Of a stretch of DNA of 64,000 bases, positions 1 to 10,469 are shown one piece after another. This DNA comes from Persicaria tinctoria (taxonomy: Eukaryota > Streptophyta > Magnoliopsida > Caryophyllales > Polygonaceae), in the NCBI GenBank assembly GCA_037127255.1, contig JBANSL010000004.1, positions 48,681,702-48,745,701 of the forward strand, given 5' to 3'. Below the pieces are notes generated by a model. The model did no database searches, was not told the DNA's origin, and saw nothing but the letters and a program-made list of their open reading frames with translations. Position numbers and translations under genes: made by a program. How positions within the stretch are numbered: position 1 is the first letter of the stretch; the number at the start of each line of letters is the position of its first letter.

Positions 1-1
1 G

Positions 2-222
2 ATCAACATTATGGCTACAGAATTCCAGCTTATCCAGTTCAAACACTGCTATAGATAAGCAAACAAAGTAGCCGACTTCATAGCTAGAAAGGGTATCGTT
101 TGTACTAGTCCTACTTCTCCCCTTACGAAGGAGCTGTACTCCATCATCCTACGGGATGATCCTGGTTGTTTGTTACACTTTACGTAACAAACTCCAACTG
201 TTTGCATACTGTAAAAAAAAAA
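2..222 (+). pseudogene. LINE ORF2 tail (RNase H end) with poly(A)
   Basis: Read from base 2, this encodes the last part of a plant LINE RNase H-like domain: a histidine-containing stretch, then a motif ANKVADFIARKG, then the usual short tail rich in proline, leucine and aspartate, ending at a TAA at 185-187. The codon before ANKVADF is TAA where the family normally has glutamate, so the frame is broken by a nonsense change. A short 3' untranslated stretch leads into an A-run near 210-221, as expected for a LINE 3' end. The 5' part lies outside the window. The family assignment rests on the V-A-D catalytic context and the poly(A); I am fairly sure of LINE, not of the subfamily. Confidence 0.72.
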
Positions 223-334
223 AGTGAGAATAGTATATACCGGTAAGAAGGAAAGAAGGAACCTCATTGGTGGAGACGGGTTTATTTTTCTTAATAAAAA
301 AAGAGCTCTCACGCGCTTTCTCCTACCTCCTCCT

Positions 335-795
335 ATGGCCATCCCCCACCATCTTCTCCTCTTCCTCTCCTACCGGCTACTGCTGGCAGCCCCTCTCCCG
401 CACATCTTCCCGGCAAGGCTCGCCGTCCGGCGCACTCCCACGCTCTTCATCTCCCACCAGATGCACTCCCACGGCCTGATCGTAACGGAAAGCCAGATCC
501 CGAGCCGTTTGTGGTTCCCGGTCTCCCTCATCGCGTCGAATTCACCGACGCGCAGCTCCCGCTCATGCTGAGGCGATCGGCGAACAACACAGCCGGAAAA
601 AAGTGTCCGCGATCATTTCGCGCGATCGATTGACTGTTCCGACGGGATTCTCATTAACACGTTTGAGGATTTGGAGACCGATTACTGCAAGCTCTACCGA
701 GATGTCAAGGAAAACGTATTCTGTGGATGATCGATCCGATGAGGATCACTCCTGTTTGAAGTGGCTTGATTCGGTGAAGGAGCCAGGCTCGACTG
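335..795 (+). pseudogene. UDP-glycosyltransferase (UGT73-like) pseudogene
   Basis: Three pieces of a plant family-1 UDP-glycosyltransferase lie in order but in shifting frames. From the ATG at 335 comes an N-terminal start with PHHLLLF, typical of UGTs. From 496 a frame reads EPFVVPGLPHRVEFTDAQLP, the acceptor-side segment characteristic of the UGT73 group. From 641 another frame reads DGILINTFEDLE and runs to TGA at 727-729. From 753 comes CLKWLDSVKEPGS, the conserved linker before the donor-binding half. The UDP-binding PSPG box is absent. An intact enzyme is about 480 residues; here under a third survives, with frameshifts, deletions and no visible intron. Such enzymes move a sugar from UDP-sugar to small acceptors in the cytosol; this copy cannot. 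Confidence 0.8.
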
Positions 796-958
796 GTTCC
801 GAATTCAAGGTCATAGAGAAACAGAGATTTTCATGTTTGGGAAGAAGGAAGAAAGAGGCGAGGGGAATCGAAGTTGGTGTCAATTCAATGGAGATGACGG
901 CAATGAATTGAAATGAATATAATATCATTCAATTACTAAACAATTTTAACAAAAAAAA
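796..958. other. unassigned
   Basis: AT-rich single-copy sequence between the UGT remnant and the minisatellite. No recognisable gene. Confidence 0.5.
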
Positions 959-1487
959 ACTGTAAAATCTAGGTTCAGTGACTTATTAGAGGTTGGTTCA
1001 GTGACTAAATAGAGGTTGGTTCGGTGACTAAATATATGTTGGTTCAGTGAGTAAATAGGTTGGTTCAGTAACTTAATAGAGGTTGGTTCAGTGACTAAAT
1101 AGAGGTTGGTTCGGTGACTAAATAGAGGTTGGTTCAGTGACTAAATATAGGTTGGTTCAGTGAGTAAATAGGTTGGTTCAGTGACTAAATAGATGTGGGT
1201 TCAGTGAGTAAATAGGTTGGTTTAGTGACTAAATAGAGGTTGGTTCGGTGACTAAATAGAGGTTGGTTCAGTGACTTAATATTTATGTAAATTTTAATTA
1301 ATCTGGAATCAAGTTACTCGAGGTTGGTTCAGGGATAAATATAGGTTGGTTCAGTTACCGAATAGAGTGTGGTTCAGTGACCGAATAGAGTGTGGTTCAA
1401 TAACCGAATAGAGAGTGGTTTAGTGACCGACGGCGAATAGAGAGTGGTTCAGTGGTCGAATAGAGTGTGGTTCAGTGACCGAATAAG
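959..1487 (+). repeat. 23-bp minisatellite, block A
   Basis: Tandem copies of a unit close to GAGGTTGGTTCAGTGACTAAA plus two or three bases, drifting after about 1320 to a GTGGTTCAGTGACCGAATAG form. Single-base differences and small deletions separate the copies. A unique stretch near 1278-1318 interrupts the array. Confidence 0.9.
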
Positions 1488-2462
1488 TTCATGAACCACA
1501 TCTTATAGGCCCATGAACCACTTATTTATAGCTTGATGAACCACTTCTTCATAACTTGACGAACCACTTTTTTATAGCTTCATGAACCACTTCTTTATAG
1601 CTTGATGAACCACTTCTTGATAACTTGATTAACCACTTCTTCATAACTTCTTTATAGCTTGATGAACCATTTCTTGATAACTTAATGAACCACTTCTTAT
1701 ATGCCCATGAACCACTTCTTTATAGCTTGATGAACCACTTCTTGATAACTTGACGAACCACTTTTTTATAGCTTCATGAACCACTTCTTTATAGCTTAAT
1801 GAACCACTTCTTGATAACTTGATTAACCACTTCTTCATAACTTCTTTATAGCTTGATGAACCATTTCTTGATAACTTCATTAACCACTTCTTATAGCTTA
1901 ATGAACCACTTCTTGATAACTTGATTAACCACTTCTTCATAACTTTTTTATAGCTTCATGAACCACTTCTTTATAGCTTGATGAACCACTTCTTGATAAC
2001 TTGACGAACCACTTTTTTATAGCTTCATGAACCACTTCTTTATAGCTTAATGAACCACTTCTTGATAACTTGATTAACCACTTCTTCATAACTTCTTTAT
2101 AGCTTGATGAACCATTTCTTGATAACTTAATGAACCACTTCTTATATGCCCGTGAACCACTTCTTTATAGCTTGATGAATCACTTCTTGATAACTTGACG
2201 AACCACTTTTTTATAGTTTCATGAACCACTTCTTTATAGCTTGATGAACCACTTCTTGATAACTTGATTAACCACTTCTTCATAACTTCTTTATAGCTTG
2301 ATGAACCATTTCTTGATAACTTAATGAACCACTTCTTATATGCCCATGAACCACTTCTTTATAGCTTGATGAACCACTTCTTGATAGCTTGATGAGCCAC
2401 TTCTTGATAATTTGATGAACCACTTCTTATAGGCCCATGAACCACTTCTTTATAGCTTGATA
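1488..2462 (-). repeat. 23-bp minisatellite, inverted middle block with higher-order units
   Basis: Copies of GATGAACCACTTCTTTATAG and variants (CTTGATAACTT, TATATGCCCA). The shared core GAACCAC is the reverse complement of GTGGTTC in the flanking blocks, so the middle of the array is inverted. Several 23-bp variants recur in fixed order, giving a higher-order unit of roughly 200 bp. The minus strand happens to lack stops over up to 99 codons; this is repeat-driven and not a gene. Confidence 0.88.
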
Positions 2463-2760
2463 AAGAAGTGGTTCAGTGACCGAATAGAGTGTGGTTCAGT
2501 GACCGAATAGAGTGTGGTTCAGTGACCGAATAGAGTGTGGTTCAGTGACCGAATAGAGAGTGGTTCAGTGACCGAATAGAGAGTGGTTCAGTGACCGATA
2601 GAGTGTGGTTCAGTGACCGAATAGAGAGTGGTTCAGTGACCGAATAGAGTGTGGTTCAGTGACCAAATAGAGTGGTTCAGTGATCGAATAGAGAGTGGTT
2701 CAGTGACCGAATAGAGCGTGGTTCAGTGATCGAATAAAATTGCCGAACCACTGTGAATAA
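2463..2760 (+). repeat. 23-bp minisatellite, block A' (GTGGTTCAGTGACCGAATAG type)
   Basis: About a dozen copies of GTGGTTCAGTGACCGAATAG plus AGT, in the same orientation as the end of block A. With block B between them this forms a head-to-head/tail-to-tail array. Confidence 0.88.
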
Positions 2761-3157
2761 AATTGTTGAACCGCTTCTTGTGAATTTTTTTTTTCAATAA
2801 AACATATACAAAGTGGGTGTCTATGTGTAGATAAAATTAAATTACACCCAAATATATGTTTTTTATATTTTTTTAACAAGTGAAAATGTCAAAAAATGAT
2901 TTTTAAAAGTTGAAGTGAACACTTTTACATGTACGTACAATTTCTAATTGATTAAAAAGTTGGCGCGTGCAATTAATTAGTGTGTAGGTGAGAGTTGGGG
3001 TGTTACTAATTAATTTGGGTGTGTGTTACTAATCAATTGGGGAACTAATTGGGGAAGTCGCGTGTCTCTTCATTTTAATTCAATTTTGCACACATGGACC
3101 AATCAAATTGCTTCTTTCCTTCTCACTTTTGGTGACCTTTGCACCCGAACCCAACCC
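2761..3157. other. AT-rich unassigned stretch
   Basis: AT-rich sequence with homopolymer runs. No gene or transposon end recognised. Confidence 0.5.
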
Positions 3158-3203
3158 TGTATATGTATATATATACATACATACATGTATATATATATAC
3201 ATG

Positions 3204-3239
<36 letters not shown>

Positions 3240-3303
3240 CATGTATATATATATACATATATGTATGTATATATATATACATGTATGTATATATATATAC
3301 ATG

Positions 3304-3356
<53 letters not shown>

Positions 3357-3360
3357 GTAT
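3158..3360. repeat. (TA)n / GTATATATATAC microsatellite
   Basis: About 200 bp of TA repeats broken regularly by GTA and TAC, forming many small palindromes. It abuts the left end of element E1. Tyr/Ile-rich open frames here are microsatellite translations. Confidence 0.95.
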
Positions 3361-3499
3361 AGGGTGTGATTCTGGTGTTCATAACCCTTAAAGTGTACCT
3401 TGTACACAAATCCCATCCATTAATCTTAATGGAATGGAGGGAGGAGATTCCGCCACGTGGACGGGTTATAGAAATAAAAAAATAAAAAAAAAACTCTAT

Positions 3500-3912
3500 T
3501 TTCAACCCAATACATGGAGAGTGAAGCGCGTGTGAAGGATAATTAAAACCCTAAAGCAGTCTTCTTCCCAACGCTTCCAAAATCTCCATCCACACATCCA
3601 TTGGAAATTGCCATAGAAGACCTTGATCGAAGTAGCGCCAGCGACGACAGCGTTGTACGCAACTATTCCGGTGGTGACTCTGTGATTCCGGATGCTCGTG
3701 TTAGAAAGGAACAACGGCGTCGAGGCGGAGGCTAACAGGGGGAATCCTACTCTCCAGTGGGCGCTTCTAGGGGTAGAGCATCATCGGCGGCGCAACGATC
3801 CCTCTCGGGTTTCTCTCCAATTGTCGATCGATCCCGCCATGGCGAAGCAGCAAGCGATCGAACTAGTCTCCCTACGATACGGGGAGCCATTGCGCTCGAT
3901 TTGAAGCTTCAA
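3500..3912 (+). other. exon-like segment inside E1
   Basis: Higher-GC stretch starting with AACCCTAAAGC-type 5'-untranslated-like sequence and holding a short frame with MAKQQAIELVSLRYGEP that stops at 3904. It looks like a captured or regulatory first exon; no family recognised. Confidence 0.3.
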
Positions 3913-4235
3913 TTGCTTTTTACGATTTGAATTTTCAATTACTTTGGTAAACACGCATCGTTCTAAATCTAAATCTCAGTTCTTTGTAATTTGTGGGGTT
4001 GCCTAACACTGTGCAAGCTCTTTATAATTTATGACTTCTTCTATTCAATTCCTTCTATTCTATTAAATTAAGTGTGGATCTTTCCTCGATTGTTGGATTG
4101 GTGCAGCAAGCGAAGCTAAGCAACCGGTGGACGGCGAGGACAACAACAATCCATGTAGATGGATTCGACACCTTGGTGACTAATGCTGTTGATGCATTTT
4201 GGGCAGAGGGTTATGTTAATATCTTTTTCGGTTTC

Positions 4236-4920
4236 TACTCCCTCGTACAAACAAGAACTCCAACGAATAATCTCGCAATTATCGTTCGATGTTTACGTTA
4301 AATCAACCAATTCAATCGAATAATCTAATAATTCTAAAAAAAATCGTGTTCGCAATGGTTATGCAATTGTTTATCGCGTTTGTGTACCTCATAAAAATAA
4401 CAATTCCACCGAATAATCTCTTAATTATCGTTTATTGTGCGCATTAAATCAACCGAATAATTCTAAAAATTTACTTATTCACAACGATTATGCAATTATT
4501 CATTGCTTATGTGTAACTCGTAAATATAATCATTCCACTGAATAATCGCCCAATTGCCGTTCGATGTATGCGTTAAATCGACCGATTCAACTAAATAATT
4601 CTAAAAATTTAATTATTCACAACGATTATCCAATTATTCACCGCTTCTCTATCTCTCATAAAAATAAGAATTCCAAAAAATACTCTCTCAATTATCGTTC
4701 AATGTACGCGTTAAATCGACCAATTTAACCGAATAATTCCAAATATTTACTTATTCACAATGACAATGTAATTATTCATCGCTTCTGTATACCTAATAAA
4801 AATAAGAATTCCACTGAGTAATCTCTCCATTATCGTTCAATGTACGCATTAAATCGATCGATTCAACCGAATAATTCTAAAAATTTACTTATTCACAACG
4901 GTTATTTAATTATTCGGTGA
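4236..4920 (+). repeat. five tandem units of about 138 bp inside E1
   Basis: A segment with AATAATCTC, then AATTATCGTTCGATGT, then CGTTAAATC recurs at about 4264, 4411, 4541, 4679 and 4816, giving spacings of 147, 130, 138 and 137 bases. The copies are diverged. Confidence 0.8.
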
Positions 4921-5640
4921 AATTTGATTCATTATTCGTCAGTATGAGTATAATTACACAACTAAATATTATTCGATGAAATGTGAAACATTATTAGTTG
5001 AAATACTGAGCATTATTCGTATGAATCGTAATTACTGTTTGAGGATTTTGAGTTTCTTTTATCTGAAATTGATGGAAAAAAAAAACATTATTCGGTAGAA
5101 TGAGATAAATTATTTATTGAAATTGGTAATTTTTTCTCTAAACTGAACGAAAAAAGATTATTTAGAATTGTCAAATCTTTGTAACAAAAAAATTGATTTA
5201 ATGGATTTTTTGATCCCCTAACCATTTCTTTTTAAAAATTTTGTTTAATGGATTTTTTTATCCCCCAACCATTTCTTTTTAAAAAAAATCCACAAGCCCG
5301 TACCCCCCCCCCCCCCCTACTCCATTAAACATTTTTTTAAAAAAAAAACAAAAAAAAATTGGATATGAGCTATGTATTTAAATAATAAAAAATTTGCAAA
5401 TCTCCCGTATTTACAAAAAAAAAAAATGGAGCAAAAAAGATTATGATATACTCCACAAGATCACGCGCCACATTTTTGGAGGGTGAGGCCGGTTACAACA
5501 CAAAGTGGGTGGGTCCCGCATGTTTTTAATTAAAAAAAAATTTCTTTTAATCTCATCCATCCATCACAATAAATCAATGGTCTACATTTGTGTACAAGGT
5601 ACACCGTAAGAGTTGTGAACAAAAGATCCATACTCTATAT

Positions 5641-5641
5641 G

Positions 5642-5697
<56 letters not shown>
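5641..5697. repeat. TA/TG microsatellite between E1 and E2
   Basis: (TA)n followed by (TG)n and (TA)n, sitting exactly between the ends of two inverted-repeat elements. Confidence 0.93.
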
Positions 5698-5700
<3 letters not shown>

Positions 5701-5975
5701 AGAGTATAGATCCTATGTAAGCAAGGCTTAAAATGTGATTTGTGAGCAATTGTGAGCACTTGGATTAGTGAAAATTAATGGACTAGATTTAACCAAAATT
5801 TTAATGAAATAGTAATTAATAAAAGTGGGGCCCGTTGGTGAAAACCCTAACCATCCTCTACAGGCGCGTGTGATGCAAAATGTGTGAAGGGATAAGCACA
5901 ATTTTTTTTTTTTTCCTTTTTAAGTTTATCACATACCCAAAGTAGTATATTAGAATTAGAAAGGGGAAAAAGGAT

Positions 5976-7577
5976 TTGTAAGCCAAAAGAATCAGGGGGT
6001 TTGGGCCTAAGGAAAACAAAAGAAATGAATATCGCTTTACAAATGAAGCTGTTATGGAAAATATTAGCAGAACCAGACAATATATGGGTCAAAATTATTA
6101 CGTCAAAATATTTAAAAGACACTCATATTCTTAATTACCATGATAACGGGAACGCCTCGTGGCAGTGGTCACAACTAAGGAAACTAGTCATCCCTTTTAA
6201 AAAGGGTCTAAGCTGGTCGGTAGGGAATGGAAAATCTATCAAGTTCTGGGAAGACAGTTGGGGGCCACCACATCCTTTATGGAAGCATTGTACTGACCCA
6301 ACAAACCTAAATTTAAATACTAGAGTAAATGAATTCATAGTCAACAACTCCTGGTGTAGCGGAAAATTAAACCAAGTCCTTCCAGATGACATTGTGCAAC
6401 AAATTTGTCAGATCCCACTCCCTATTAGTACCATTGAGGATAGATTGTACTGGTGGCCGGATAATAAAGGTTGGTTCACAACTTCTAGTGCTTACAAATT
6501 AGCTACTAACGCCACCGCACCTGTAAAAGACGATAATGCTTGGATTTGGAAAATTGATACCCCGCCTAAAATTAAAAATTTTTTGTGGAAAATTTGCCAT
6601 GACGGTTTACCAACTGCCGGACGACTGGCAAATAAGGGACTATCAATTCCGCCATATTGTTCCATGTGTAATCATCATCAGGAAGACTCTGTGCACCTTT
6701 TCTTTGAATGCAAATATAGTTCATTCGTCAGAAGTCTAAAAAATAATGTTAAAATGATAATCGATAATGAGATTAGATCTTCCAGAAACATCAAGATACT
6801 AATGTCAAAGATTGGAGCTATATTAACACAAGATGAAAAGCAACAATTAGCTTTCCACTGGTGGACAACCTGGTTGACTAGAAATCTATTTATCTTCCAA
6901 CATGAGAAACTGCCAACTAAAGCAGGATTTAGCCAAAAAGTGGAAGTGAATCGACAAAACTGGATTAAGGCAGGCAAAGTACATGACGAATATAACCACG
7001 ATGAACAAAAAAGGAATAAAAGGACTGAAAGAGCTAGAAAAAAGAATAATAAGACGAAATGGAAGAAACCACCATCTGGCTGGGTAAAATTAAACTTTGA
7101 TGGCTCAGCTAGCCCAAATCGACAAAGCTCTATAGGTTTCGTCATTCGTAACGACAGAGGAACAATTGTGGCAATCGGTGGGGAAAAAATTGGGAAACAA
7201 ACACCTTTAATGGCAGAAGCCCTTGCCCTCAGGAGTGGAATTATAAATGCTAGACAATTGAACATCGACAAACTCATCATTGAAGGTGACTCGCTCATTA
7301 TTATCAATTTTCTTAGTAAAGGCATCAAATGCCCATGGGAAATTGAACTCGTCATGTCTGACATCTGTTCTCTCATCACTGGGATTAACGAAGTTTCGTA
7401 TTCACACATTCTTCGTTCTGGTAATTGCGTGGCTGATCGGGTTGCACACCTTGCCCACGTAACCAATAATCCCAATCTCCATAGTGATTCTGGTCTCGCT
7501 GACCTCATCCGCAAGGATGCCATCGGATAACGACTCCGTCGTATCCGAATTCTTACCCAATCAAAAAACAAAAAAAA
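5976..7577 (+). mobile_element. 5'-truncated LINE (L1-type) with 18-bp target duplication
   Basis: An identical 18-bp sequence, AGAAAGGGGAAAAAGGAT, lies at 5958-5975 and 7578-7595. Between them is the 3' part of a LINE ORF2, a short 3' untranslated region and an A-rich tail at about 7564-7578. Truncation at the 5' end, poly(A) and a long target duplication are the signature of target-primed reverse transcription. The frame is open, so the insertion is recent. It sits inside E2 and is therefore younger than E2. Confidence 0.93.
5977..7530 (+). CDS. LINE ORF2 C-terminal portion: zf-RVT plus RNase H-like domain (5'-truncated)
   Basis: An open frame of about 517 codons starts at the truncation point, without an initiator, with CKPKESGGLGLRKTKEMN, the segment that follows the reverse transcriptase domain in plant L1-type LINEs. 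A zf-RVT zinc-binding region follows, with PPKIKNFLWKICHDGLPTAG and then a C-x2-C ... HLFFEC cluster. After a basic linker (RNKRTERARKKNNK) comes an RNase H-like domain with the acidic residues in LNFDGSAS, AEALALRSG, IEGDSLII and CVADRVAHL, running to the stop. In a full element this protein copies LINE RNA at a nicked target and RNase H removes RNA. Endonuclease and polymerase domains are missing, so it cannot mobilise itself. The first ATG is at 6025; expression as a protein is unlikely. The assignment is secure. Confidence 0.9.
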   Translation, partial: CKPKESGGLGLRKTKEMNIALQMKLLWKILAEPDNIWVKIITSKYLKDTHILNYHDNGNASWQWSQLRKLVIPFKKGLSWSVGNGKSIKFWEDSWGPPHPLWKHCTDPTNLNLNTRVNEFIVNNSWCSGKLNQVLPDDIVQQICQIPLPISTIEDRLYWWPDNKGWFTTSSAYKLATNATAPVKDDNAWIWKIDTPPKIKNFLWKICHDGLPTAGRLANKGLSIPPYCSMCNHHQEDSVHLFFECKYSSFVRSLKNNVKMIIDNEIRSSRNIKILMSKIGAILTQDEKQQLAFHWWTTWLTRNLFIFQHEKLPTKAGFSQKVEVNRQNWIKAGKVHDEYNHDEQKRNKRTERARKKNNKTKWKKPPSGWVKLNFDGSASPNRQSSIGFVIRNDRGTIVAIGGEKIGKQTPLMAEALALRSGIINARQLNIDKLIIEGDSLIIINFLSKGIKCPWEIELVMSDICSLITGINEVSYSHILRSGNCVADRVAHLAHVTNNPNLHSDSGLADLIRKDAIG

Positions 7578-8837
7578 AGAAAGGGGAAAAAGGATAAAAA
7601 CAATTCTTGAGATCTTAGATCTCCTCTCTGTTCATCTTCCTCGTTCACGAGCCTTCAACCCATATCCTTATCTCTCGCAATCTCTTCGACATCGGACGAC
7701 GGTAGTTATGCTCGCTAGAGCAAGATCTCCATCAAATTAGGTTCTTCTTCTCTCTTGTACTGTTTTTTTTTCATGAATCACTTGTGTATTATTTTGGGAT
7801 TTGGGGGGTGGGGTTAACCCAAATCTCCAATTATTTTTATTCTTTACAGATCTAGTATGAATTTGGGTGATTAATTGATTCAATTGCTTGGACAATGAAG
7901 TTGATTTAGTGTGTATATTATATATGATCATTGTCTTGTACGTAGATATCCATCAAAAGATAAATCGGTGAAATCTGATAAGGATTAATCCTTTTTTCTT
8001 AATTAAAATATGTATATAAGAATTCATAAGATCCCTCTTAAATAAAATGATTTTTCTTCCTTTCACTTTGATTCCAGGTTGCAATTGGATTCAACATTGG
8101 ACTCTTCTACGACCTCGAGTATTTGGAATCTGCATATGGATATGGATGAGGAAGAAAGATTCACTTCTCTTTTATCAAATCACCGCTAGATCGAATTGCT
8201 TGATTATGAATTAGACGCTTCCTTCTCTTGAATTAGTTTGAGATATGATTTAGACTTGATAATTGTATTTTAGAGGTAAAATTGAAGATTATTCGTTTGT
8301 ATATGGGTTATTATTCATGTGTATGGAGATGATTTGGGAAATTTTGTTTATGAGAGAATTTGGTAATTATTCACGTGTATATCGGTAGTTATTCGTTTGT
8401 ATGTATATGTTTATACATATGAATGCATATAATTTCAATGAAATTGCAATTAATAATTTTATTCGTTTTTTTGTGAATGATTTTATTCATAAGTACTCGC
8501 CATATTATTCATCTCGATAATAAAAAAAAGTTCTTAATGACTTTGGAAAAAGTTAATGTTACATATGAATAATTTTTTGGTAGCCGACGAAAAAATTTAG
8601 TTGTACGTACGAATAATTATTTACATTATCAATGTCTCTAAACTTTTAGTGTGGAGAGTGAAAGTCACTCTCTCTTTGAAGAGAGTGGACTAGATTTTGA
8701 TATGGGTCCATTTCAATTAATTAAAAATTGATTAAATTTTGCAATTAATCTTATCCATTTATTTTTCATCATCCAATGGTTTAAAGTTGCTCACAAATTA
8801 CATAATAAGGCTTGCTCACACAGGAGCCAACCTCTGT

Positions 8838-8838
8838 G

Positions 8839-8921
<83 letters not shown>

Positions 8922-9006
8922 ATATATATATATGTATGTGTATATATATATATATATGTATGTATATATATATGTATGTGTAGATATATATGTATGTATA
9001 TATATA
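8838..9006. repeat. (TA)n microsatellite interrupted by the LTR element
   Basis: TA repeats with GTATGTG interruptions. The LTR element starts at 9007 and its 5-bp target duplication ATATA comes from this repeat; the other part of the array continues at 14523. Confidence 0.95.
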
Positions 9007-10424
9007 TGATGGACGGTTTTTAGTCGCATAAACCGTATCAAAATAAAACACAAACCTACAAACTAGTATAGCAAGCAAGTAAGAGGTCGATCCCACAGAG
9101 AATCAAGTATTTCTCAGCAATGTGTATTTACCAATTAGTAGAAAGGAGGGTTTTGGTTGATTGAGATTGAAAAGAAAACAAAATAAAATATAAACAGATT
9201 AATGCAAAACAATTTAGAAAAGATCGATCTACCTACAACTATCCATTTTATTTGGGTGAATTGATATTGTAACTTCCTCTTGTCCTTTTAGGTTTCCTAT
9301 GAATGCCCTTGTCCCGACCTAATATAGTTACTAGTCCAATCAGTCCTAGAAACCCTTATCAATCGAACAGTCCCTAAAGAAGGATTTAACCCAATTGATA
9401 GCTTTAAGTTCAGAGATTAACCAAGGTATTTGCAGTCCCTAAAGAGGGATTTAACAACACATCCAACTTCCTACTCATTCAATTAGTTCAATCAGCCCTA
9501 AAGGAACAAGTTTGCCACTTAGGTTAAGGTTCACAATCAGGAATCTACAAAACCTTAGCGATTGAATTGATTTAACAAGTTGGCCAGACGAGATAGAACA
9601 AATCAATAATCAATCAAGCACAAAGAAGTTGAAGCATTCAATATAGGAAATAAGGAACAAGATTCAGAAACTCACAATCAATCCAAATAAAGCTTCAAAT
9701 TGCAAGTAGAACGAAGAGAGTTTAGTCGCCCATGGCGAACATCGCTCTCTCTCCAATTGTCTGATAGAACGTAAGAATAGAATAGAAGTTAATGAAAAAT
9801 AACATAAAAGTGGCCTAATAAAACATCCAAGTCGGCCCTCCAAACAAAATAGAACAACTAGGGTTTTTCTCAAAACGGCGCAGCGCTGATGACCCGTGCG
9901 GCGGGCGCAGCAAACCATGCGGCGGGCGCAGCATGAATACCGCCCCTGGCGGCGGGCGCAGCAAACCATGCGGCGGGCGCTGCATTGGTCTTTCACGGAA
10001 ATTCAGTCTTGAATCAGCTCTCGACGTCAACATGAAAGTTGTAGCCCTCTGAAAGAGCTTTCCAACGCATGGTCATAATAGTCGATCGGACAACCGAGGC
10101 CTCCAGAAAGTGCAAAACAAGTTCAGCATGTCTGGCGACAACTTCTGCAGACTTGTTCTTCGTTTAGGTTCGCTTCTTCTTCTCAGGACCTCTTGAGATC
10201 TTCATGTAAGCTTCTTCGATCAACTAGACATTCTCATCCAATGCGTTATCAACCCATGTCTCCTCCTCGGATCCACGATTACCTGAAATAATCAATAAAA
10301 GCATGTAGATTCCGACTCCAACCACACAGAGAACAAATATGCAAATTATACTTAAACCATGCATGATATGTATCATAACTAAGCTAAATGCAACCTATTA
10401 TAACTCTCTAAATGCATGCTATCA
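9007..10424 (-). repeat. 3' LTR of the 9-14.5 kb element
   Basis: 1418 bp, TG...CA. It contains a GC-rich short tandem array (about 9880-9985; unit near CATGCGGCGGGCGCAGCAAAC). It differs from the 5' LTR by point changes, by the number and type of these units, and by a replaced block near 10350-10380. Confidence 0.93.
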
Positions 10425-10463
10425 AACTCCCCCACACTTAAGCTTTTGCTTGTCCTCAAGCAA
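10425..10463 (-). promoter_or_regulatory. terminal polypurine tract with upstream AGGA-loop hairpin
   Basis: On the minus strand TTGCTTGAGGACAAGCAA (7-bp stem, AGGA loop, 10446-10463) is followed by AAGCTTAAGTGTGGGGGAGTT, which ends at the first base of the 3' LTR. The purine-rich part is the expected plus-strand primer. Confidence 0.8.
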
Positions 10464-10469
10464 TCAAAA

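Larger units (their letters stand above)
3361..5640. mobile_element. Terminal-inverted-repeat element E1 at a TA microsatellite
   Basis: The left end (from 3361) and the reverse complement of the right end (to 5640) align over about 70 bases. Both contain GTGTACCTTGTACACAAAT (3393-3411; inverted at 5586-5604), then a CCATTAAT/CCATTGAT-type segment. The outer right end, read inward, is TATAGAGTATGGATC, shared with E2 and E3. Both ends sit in TA/TG microsatellite, so a target duplication cannot be defined. Inside are an exon-like start (about 3500-3910), a tandem array (4236-4920), a C-run (about 5302-5318) and AT-rich DNA. No transposase is visible, so the element is non-autonomous. Long terminal repeats and captured-looking interior suggest a Mutator-like or microsatellite-homing family; this class assignment is inference. 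Confidence 0.65.
5698..8837. mobile_element. Terminal-inverted-repeat element E2 at a TA microsatellite, carrying a LINE insertion
   Basis: The left end (TATAGAGTATAGATC at 5698-5712, then GCAAGGCTTA and GTGATTTGTGAGCAA) matches the reverse complement of the right end (GCAAGCCTTA, GTAATTTGTGAGCAA, to about 8837) over roughly 90 bases. Both ends adjoin TA microsatellite. Without the 1.6-kb LINE the element is about 1.5 kb. The interior has an exon-like stretch near 7600-7740 (pyrimidine-rich leader) and AT-rich DNA rich in ATTATTC. No transposase is seen. It shares end motifs with E1 and E3, so I treat the three as one family. Confidence 0.68.

Noticed and set aside
1641..2283. Minus-strand frames of 65-99 codons with repeated KKWLIKLSRSGS
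   Set aside because: Direct translation of the 23-bp minisatellite.
3023..3505. Tyr/Ile-rich frames around 3.1-3.5 kb, also at 8.8-9.0 and 60.6-60.9 kb
   Set aside because: Translations of TA/GTA microsatellites.
6678..7571. 297-codon minus-strand frame
   Set aside because: Antisense shadow of the LINE RNase H region, which has clear family motifs on the plus strand.
9664..10033. Arg/Pro-rich frames (110 and 72 codons) and their counterpart at 13778-14137
   Set aside because: They cover the GC-rich tandem units of the LTR in both copies; no protein features.
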